Source: Chromatiaceae bacterium
Lineage (GTDB): Bacteria > Pseudomonadota > Gammaproteobacteria > Chromatiales > Chromatiaceae
DNA length: 64,000 nt
Reading direction: 5' to 3'
Assembly: GCA_024235255.1 (NCBI GenBank)
Contig: JACKMT010000005.1
Span: forward strand, 124,001-188,000
A model generated the notes under the pieces. It did no database searches and was not told the DNA's origin. It saw nothing but the letters and a program-made list of their open reading frames with translations. The position numbers were made by a program, and so were the translations under genes. Shown here one piece after another: positions 59,695 through 64,000 of the stretch. The first letter of the stretch is position 1; each line of letters begins with the position of its first letter.

Positions 59695-60210
59695 TCAGAA
59701 ACTACTGGTGTTGGTAAACAGCCCCACGCGCAGATCCTTGGCGGTATAGATTACTCTGCCATCGACTTCGACCACCCCATCGGCGACGCCCAATACCAGT
59801 TTACGGCTGATGACGCGTTTCATATCCAGCCGGTAGCTCACCAGGTTTGCACTGGGGAGCACCTGCCCGGTGAACTTCACTTCACCAACACCGAGGGCGC
59901 GCCCGTGGCCCGGGTTGCCGATCCACGCCAGGAAGAAGCCGACGGCCTGCCACATGGCATCCAGTCCGAGACAACCGGGCATGACCGGGTCTCCCGGAAA
60001 GTGGCACTTAAAGAACCAGAGGTCAGGGTTGATATCCAGTTCCGCATGTATCCAGCCCTTGCCAAAGGCGCCTCCGGTATCGCCCATTTTAACCACACGA
60101 TCCATCATCAACATGTTGGGCACCGGCAGTTGGGCATTGCCCGGTCCAAACATGCGGCCGTAGCCGCACTCCAAAAGCTCTTCTCTGGTAAAACTCTGCT
60201 CTTTTGCCAT
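59695..60210 (-). CDS. fabA: 3-hydroxydecanoyl-ACP dehydratase/isomerase
   Basis: A 171-residue hotdog enzyme that makes the trans-2 and cis-3 decenoyl-ACP branch point of unsaturated fatty acids. The active-site His70 is in Cys-His-Phe-Pro-Gly-Asp-Pro-Val-Met-Pro-Gly and Asp84 in Leu-Gly-Leu-Asp-Ala-Met-Trp-Gln, matching E. coli FabA numbering. FabB, its usual partner, is not in the window. It converges on oxyR with only ten bases between the stops. Confidence 0.96.
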   Translation of the reverse strand: MAKEQSFTREELLECGYGRMFGPGNAQLPVPNMLMMDRVVKMGDTGGAFGKGWIHAELDINPDLWFFKCHFPGDPVMPGCLGLDAMWQAVGFFLAWIGNPGHGRALGVGEVKFTGQVLPSANLVSYRLDMKRVISRKLVLGVADGVVEVDGRVIYTAKDLRVGLFTNTSSF

Positions 60211-60240
60211 CGCTATCTGTTATTCCTGAATGCAGCGGGA

Positions 60241-61962
60241 TTATTCCGATCTCAGTTTCTCTTGCAGCAGAGAAATAATCCGGTCCAGCTCGACCAAACT
60301 GTTTTCGCTGTCGGCACGCGCACGGTACTCAACCTGCCCCTGATCCAGGCCCCGCTCTCCAATCACCACCCGATGGGGAATGCCGATCAGTTCCATATCC
60401 GCAAACATGACACCAGGGCGCACATCCCGGTCGTCCAGCAGGACCTCCAGTCCGGCGTCGGTCATCTCCGAGTAGAGGCGCTCGACCGCTTCTTTGACGC
60501 GCAAGGATTTATCCATCCTCATCGGCAACAGTGCAACCTGAAACGGTGCGATGGAGGCCGGCCAGATAATACCGCGCTGGTCGTGACTTTGTTCAATGGC
60601 GGCGGCTACCACCCGCGATACGCCTATACCGTAACAACCCATCGTCATGATCTGGGCGCGGCCCGCTGCATCCAGCACGCTGGCCTGCATGGCATCGCTG
60701 TATTTGCGGCCCAACTGGAAAATGTGACCGACCTCGATGCCGCGGGCGATGGTCAGTGTTCCTTTGCCGTCCGGGCTTGGATCGCCCTCCATGACGGTGC
60801 GCAGATCCGCGACCCGGGGAAGCGGAAGATCGCGTCCCCAATTTATGCCGAAATAGTGTTTGCCGTTGATGTTGGCGCCGGCGCTGAAGTTTGCCAGCGC
60901 TGCGACGCTGCGGTCCGCGATGCATGGGATGGGCAGGTTAAGCGGACCCAGCGAGCCGGGACCTGCACCGATTGCGCGCTCAATCTCGTGATCGGCGGCA
61001 AAACGCAGCGGTGAGGCCACTTCAGGCAGATTGTCCGCTTTTATTTCATTCAATTCGTGATCGCCCCGCACCAGCAGTGCGATCAATGCGGAATCCCCCC
61101 CTTCGGCAGCTGCGACCACCAGCGTTTTTACGGTCTGTTCTATCGGCTGCTGAAACTGCTCGACCAAATCCCGGATCGTCTTAGCGTCGGGCGTAGTGAC
61201 AATCCGCAGCGCCTCCAACGCCGCAGGTTGTTGGGTGGGCGGTGCGAGCGCTTCCGCTTTTTCCACGTTGGCTGCGTAGTCGCTTTCGGAGGAGAAGGCG
61301 ATGGCATCCTCGCCTGAGTCGGCCATCACATGGAATTCATGGGAGGAGCTCCCGCCGATGGCGCCGCTGTCCGCCTGCACTGCGCGGAATTGCAGGCCGC
61401 AGCGGGTGAATATGCGCGAGTAGGTGTCGTGCATCAGATCGTAGGTCTGCTGCAGCGAGGCCTGGTCCAGGTGGAATGAATAGGCGTCCTTCATCAGGAA
61501 CTCCCGCGCCCGCATGACACCGAAACGGGGGCGGATTTCGTCCCTGAACTTCATCTGTATCTGGTAGAAATTGATGGGCAGCTGTCTGTAGCTGTGCAGT
61601 TCGTTACGTGCCAGTTCGGTGATGATCTCCTCGTGGGTGGGACCAAAGCAGAAGTCGCGCTGATGACGGTCGGACAGACGCAGCAGTTCCGGGCCGTACT
61701 GCTCCCAGCGTCCCGACTCCTGCCACAACTCCGCCGGTTGCACCGCCGGCATCAGCACCTCAAGGGCGCCCGCCCGGTCCATCTCTTCACGGATGATCCT
61801 CTCCACTTTTTTCAGTACTCTCAGGCCGAGCGGCAGCCAGGTATATAAACCAGCGGCGAGTTTTCTGATGAGGCCGGCGCGCAGCATAAGCTGGTGGCTG
61901 GCGATTTCAGCGTCAGCAGGGGTCTCTTTGAGAGTCTGAAGTGGAAATTGAGATGTACGCAT
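60241..61962 (-). CDS. proS: prolyl-tRNA synthetase
   Basis: A 573-residue class II aminoacyl-tRNA synthetase of the bacterial type with an insertion (editing) domain near residues 225-405. The start at 61962 gives Met-Arg-Thr-Ser-Gln-Phe-Pro-Leu-Gln-Thr-Leu-Lys-Glu-Thr-Pro-Ala-Asp-Ala and the length of the E. coli enzyme; 23 upstream codons are open but not conserved. Motif 2 and motif 3 regions are visible (for example Gly-Cys-Tyr-Gly-Ile-Gly-Val-Ser-Arg). It charges tRNA-Pro. Confidence 0.97.
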   Translation of the reverse strand: MRTSQFPLQTLKETPADAEIASHQLMLRAGLIRKLAAGLYTWLPLGLRVLKKVERIIREEMDRAGALEVLMPAVQPAELWQESGRWEQYGPELLRLSDRHQRDFCFGPTHEEIITELARNELHSYRQLPINFYQIQMKFRDEIRPRFGVMRAREFLMKDAYSFHLDQASLQQTYDLMHDTYSRIFTRCGLQFRAVQADSGAIGGSSSHEFHVMADSGEDAIAFSSESDYAANVEKAEALAPPTQQPAALEALRIVTTPDAKTIRDLVEQFQQPIEQTVKTLVVAAAEGGDSALIALLVRGDHELNEIKADNLPEVASPLRFAADHEIERAIGAGPGSLGPLNLPIPCIADRSVAALANFSAGANINGKHYFGINWGRDLPLPRVADLRTVMEGDPSPDGKGTLTIARGIEVGHIFQLGRKYSDAMQASVLDAAGRAQIMTMGCYGIGVSRVVAAAIEQSHDQRGIIWPASIAPFQVALLPMRMDKSLRVKEAVERLYSEMTDAGLEVLLDDRDVRPGVMFADMELIGIPHRVVIGERGLDQGQVEYRARADSENSLVELDRIISLLQEKLRSE

Positions 61963-62106
61963 CGAAGTCCGGAGAGTTGAGGCCAAACGCAGTATTCTAT
62001 CCTGGTTGCAGATCGATTTGTATGTGAACACACCGGGTTGCCTGTTGAAAATACCCTTAGGTTCAAGATTTTTAGTTGTTGGGACGCTATTCGGAGATGA
62101 ATTCGG

Positions 62107-62841
62107 ATGCGTTCAGGGCATGATTGCATTGACCATTTCCCCCAATTTCCGGTGAGGCTCAGGGATATTGCTATCAAGAGAAGAAGCTGGTCATGTGTAG
62201 CACGCGGTTTGCTCTGGCTACTGATAGCGCTGTGGCTGGGGTTCGTAGTTGCCGGTGATCCGGAGGCGGATTCCGGCCTTATACCCTGGGTTAAAGAACG
62301 CTATGGTGAAGCGGCCGCTGAGCGGGTATCTGCCTGGCGGCAATTGATGTCGGGTAATCTAAACAGAGATGAGTGGAGCAAGTTGGTTTTAGTCAATGAC
62401 TTCTTTAACCGCTTGAGGTTCAGCACCGATTTCAAACTCTGGGGAAAGGAGGATTACTGGGCAACGCCGGTGGAGGCGTTGGGCAAGGGCGGAGCCGATT
62501 GCGAGGATTACTCCATCGCCAAGTACTTTACCCTGCGCGAACTGGGCGTCCCGGATGATAAGCTGCGCATCATGTACGTCAAAGCTTTAGAGCTCGATCA
62601 GGCGCACATGGTGCTTGCCTACTATAAAAAACCTGGCTCAATTCCGGTGTTACTGGACAATATCGACAAAGCGATAGTGCCAGCCGATCAGCGCCCTGAC
62701 CTGGCGCCGGTCTACAGCTTTAACGCCAACGATTTGTGGTTGGCCAAGCGCCGGGGAAGGGGAGAGCATGTCGGCACCTCCGACCGCATAGGCTTGTGGC
62801 GTGACCTGCGCAAGCGAATGGAGATTGAGGGAGAGCAATGA
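62107..62841 (+). CDS. lapG: LapG-type periplasmic cysteine protease
   Basis: A 244-residue transglutaminase-like protease. An N-terminal export segment (about residues 30-48) is followed by the catalytic domain. Triad: Cys132 in Gly-Ala-Asp-Cys-Glu-Asp-Tyr, His167 in Asp-Gln-Ala-His-Met-Val-Leu-Ala, and Asp184 in Leu-Leu-Asp-Asn-Ile-Asp. LapG clips large adhesins of the LapA type at their N-terminus to release cells from a biofilm. It is followed 40 bases later by lapD, its inhibitor. The adhesin and its type I exporter are outside the window. Confidence 0.92.
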   Translation: MRSGHDCIDHFPQFPVRLRDIAIKRRSWSCVARGLLWLLIALWLGFVVAGDPEADSGLIPWVKERYGEAAAERVSAWRQLMSGNLNRDEWSKLVLVNDFFNRLRFSTDFKLWGKEDYWATPVEALGKGGADCEDYSIAKYFTLRELGVPDDKLRIMYVKALELDQAHMVLAYYKKPGSIPVLLDNIDKAIVPADQRPDLAPVYSFNANDLWLAKRRGRGEHVGTSDRIGLWRDLRKRMEIEGEQ

Positions 62842-62881
62842 CCGTTATCTTTACCGAAAAAACCTGTAGCGGAGCGGCACC

Positions 62882-64000
62882 ATGACGCTCTCCAGACAGC
62901 TGGTATTACTGCTGCTCGTGCTGCTTCTGATGGTGATAACCGGGACTTTCCTGATCAGTGCCCGCAATAGCCAGCTGTATCTGGAAGAGCAGCTTGCTTC
63001 GCATGCCCAGGACGCTGCCACTTCACTTGGCCTGTCGCTCTCCCAATCGCTTGCCGACAATGACCGGGCCACCATTGAGTCGATGACCGATGCGATGTTC
63101 GACCGTGGTTTCTATCGCCAGATCCGGATTGAAGATAACGACGGCGGCGTGATCTTGGAGCGTAAGTTGGAGGTCACCATCGAAGGGGTCCCCGATTGGT
63201 TCGTTAACTATCTGGCGCTTGAGACACCTGAAGGTGACGCGGCGGTCATGGCCGGTTGGCGGCAGACGGGTGTTGTCCGGGTGAGCAGTCATCCCGGATA
63301 CGCCTATGCCCAATTGTGGCGCAATATCAGCGACATGTTCCGCTGGTTTCTATTGAGTGCGCTACTGGTCTCACTGCTGGGAGTGATATTACTCCGCTGG
63401 TTGTTGCAGCCTCTGCGCGATATCGAGTGGCAGGCGGATGCGATCTGTCAGCGCGATTTTCCGGTGCTCGAACCACTCCCAAAGACCCGTGATCTACGCC
63501 TCATAGTCGAGGCCATGAACCGGCTTTCCAGCCGGGTAAAGTTAATGCTCCGGGAATCTGAGCAGCTGGCCGCCGGCTTGCGCCGCCAGGCTTACCAGCA
63601 TCCGGTAACGGGGCTCAGCAATCGCCGTCACTTCAAGAACACGCTGGCCAATCTGATAGATTCGCCGGAGGAGTTCGCTTCCGGGATATTGGCTCTGATC
63701 CAGCTGCAGGAGTTCAAAAAGTATAACGACAGCAACGGGTTTGCCGCCGGAGACGAACTGCTGCGCGATATCGCCAAGGTGTTGGGCGAATGCACAAAGG
63801 GTATCCCACACCATGTACTGGCCCATCTGGGCGGCGCCAATTTTGCACTGTTGGCGCAGGACTACACCCAGCAGCAGGGGTCGGCGCTTGGTGCAAAGCT
63901 CACTGCTGCGCTGTCGCAGTTGGGTGGCATGGACGATTTGCAGGCGCCGGGCCCGGCACATGTCGGATTGGCGCATTTCAATGGGGTGGATTCTCCAATG
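62882..64000 (+). CDS. lapD: LapD-type c-di-GMP receptor (N-terminal part)
   Basis: The first 373 residues of an inner-membrane c-di-GMP receptor; the gene runs off the window. Domains in order: membrane helix (about 5-26), a periplasmic LapD/MoxY N-terminal domain, a second helix (about 155-175), a HAMP-like linker, and a GGDEF domain. The GGDEF signature is degenerate (Gly-Gly-Ala-Asn-Phe), so it is unlikely to make c-di-GMP, as expected for LapD. The EAL-like receptor domain should follow. When bound to c-di-GMP, LapD holds LapG and protects the adhesin. The GGDEF-EAL enzyme at 1955-4318 is one possible source or sink. Confidence 0.92.
   Translation, partial: MTLSRQLVLLLLVLLLMVITGTFLISARNSQLYLEEQLASHAQDAATSLGLSLSQSLADNDRATIESMTDAMFDRGFYRQIRIEDNDGGVILERKLEVTIEGVPDWFVNYLALETPEGDAAVMAGWRQTGVVRVSSHPGYAYAQLWRNISDMFRWFLLSALLVSLLGVILLRWLLQPLRDIEWQADAICQRDFPVLEPLPKTRDLRLIVEAMNRLSSRVKLMLRESEQLAAGLRRQAYQHPVTGLSNRRHFKNTLANLIDSPEEFASGILALIQLQEFKKYNDSNGFAAGDELLRDIAKVLGECTKGIPHHVLAHLGGANFALLAQDYTQQQGSALGAKLTAALSQLGGMDDLQAPGPAHVGLAHFNGVDSPM

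Noticed and set aside
1..64000. tRNA, rRNA, integrase, transposase or prophage genes
   Set aside because: None recognised on either strand. The window reads as ordinary chromosome with one unusual metabolic cluster.

Overview
The window is a dense stretch of about 64 kb of chromosome from a gammaproteobacterium. Lineage clues are the rnfABCDGE-nth order, divergent metG/mrp, purMN near hda, fabA, a Cys199/Cys208 OxyR, and a lapG-lapD pair. The protein set (Rnf, soluble transhydrogenase, a PEP-CTERM protein, TRAP and Liv uptake, and half of the 3-hydroxypropionate bi-cycle) best fits a Chromatiales-like sulfur-oxidising or symbiotic lineage. That placement is inference; no sulfur-oxidation or marker rRNA gene lies in the window. 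I recognised no tRNA, rRNA, CRISPR array, prophage or transposase.

Layout. 1-7660: the 3' end of argG, a DUF523 protein, a secreted protein with a duplicated six-cysteine module, a GGDEF-EAL c-di-GMP enzyme, sthA, and a pentapeptide-repeat protein with a TIR-like C-terminal domain. 8036-15546: six same-strand genes that encode the complete propionyl-CoA plus glyoxylate arm of the 3-hydroxypropionate bi-cycle (two malyl/citramalyl-CoA lyases, mct, meh, mch), with an enlarged family I CoA-transferase between meh and mch. 15800-19042: a PEP-CTERM protein, a bacteriohemerythrin, an unknown protein and a CBS-ACT protein. 19133-23834: a livKHMGF branched-chain-type ABC importer. 24280-34206: DUF1841, nth, the full Rnf operon, metG and mrp. 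34453-38380: a universal stress protein and a DctPQM TRAP transporter. 38794-43000: an HEXXH protein, an RRM protein, an exbB-exbD-exbD-tonB operon and a decayed rubredoxin. 43074-64000: an esterase, a small unknown protein, an isocitrate-lyase-family enzyme with an acyl-CoA dehydrogenase, a GH31 glucosidase, a dCMP deaminase, and a run of housekeeping genes (purNM, DUF2066, CDP-alcohol transferase, hda, wrbA, arsC, yihY, tlpA, acyP, cpdA, oxyR, fabA, proS), then lapG and the first part of lapD.

How the genes fit together. The bi-cycle arm would condense propionyl-CoA with glyoxylate to beta-methylmalyl-CoA (Mcl), dehydrate it (Mch), move CoA from C1 to C4 (Mct), hydrate it to citramalyl-CoA (Meh), and cleave that to acetyl-CoA and pyruvate (Mcl). 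The embedded CoA-transferase could load an incoming organic acid onto CoA. The TRAP and Liv importers are plausible but unproven sources of such acids. The CO2-fixing enzymes of the bi-cycle (malonyl-CoA reductase, propionyl-CoA synthase) and malate activation (SmtAB) are absent here, so the cluster is best read as a carbon-salvage or glyoxylate-assimilation module. Rnf and SthA would balance NADH, NADPH and ferredoxin.

Most notable points: the bi-cycle cluster with its extra CoA-transferase; a tandem ExbD pair in which the second copy has Asn instead of the proton-carrying Asp; the pentapeptide/TIR-like fusion; a rubredoxin pseudogene; and strong stem-loops behind both binding-protein genes.
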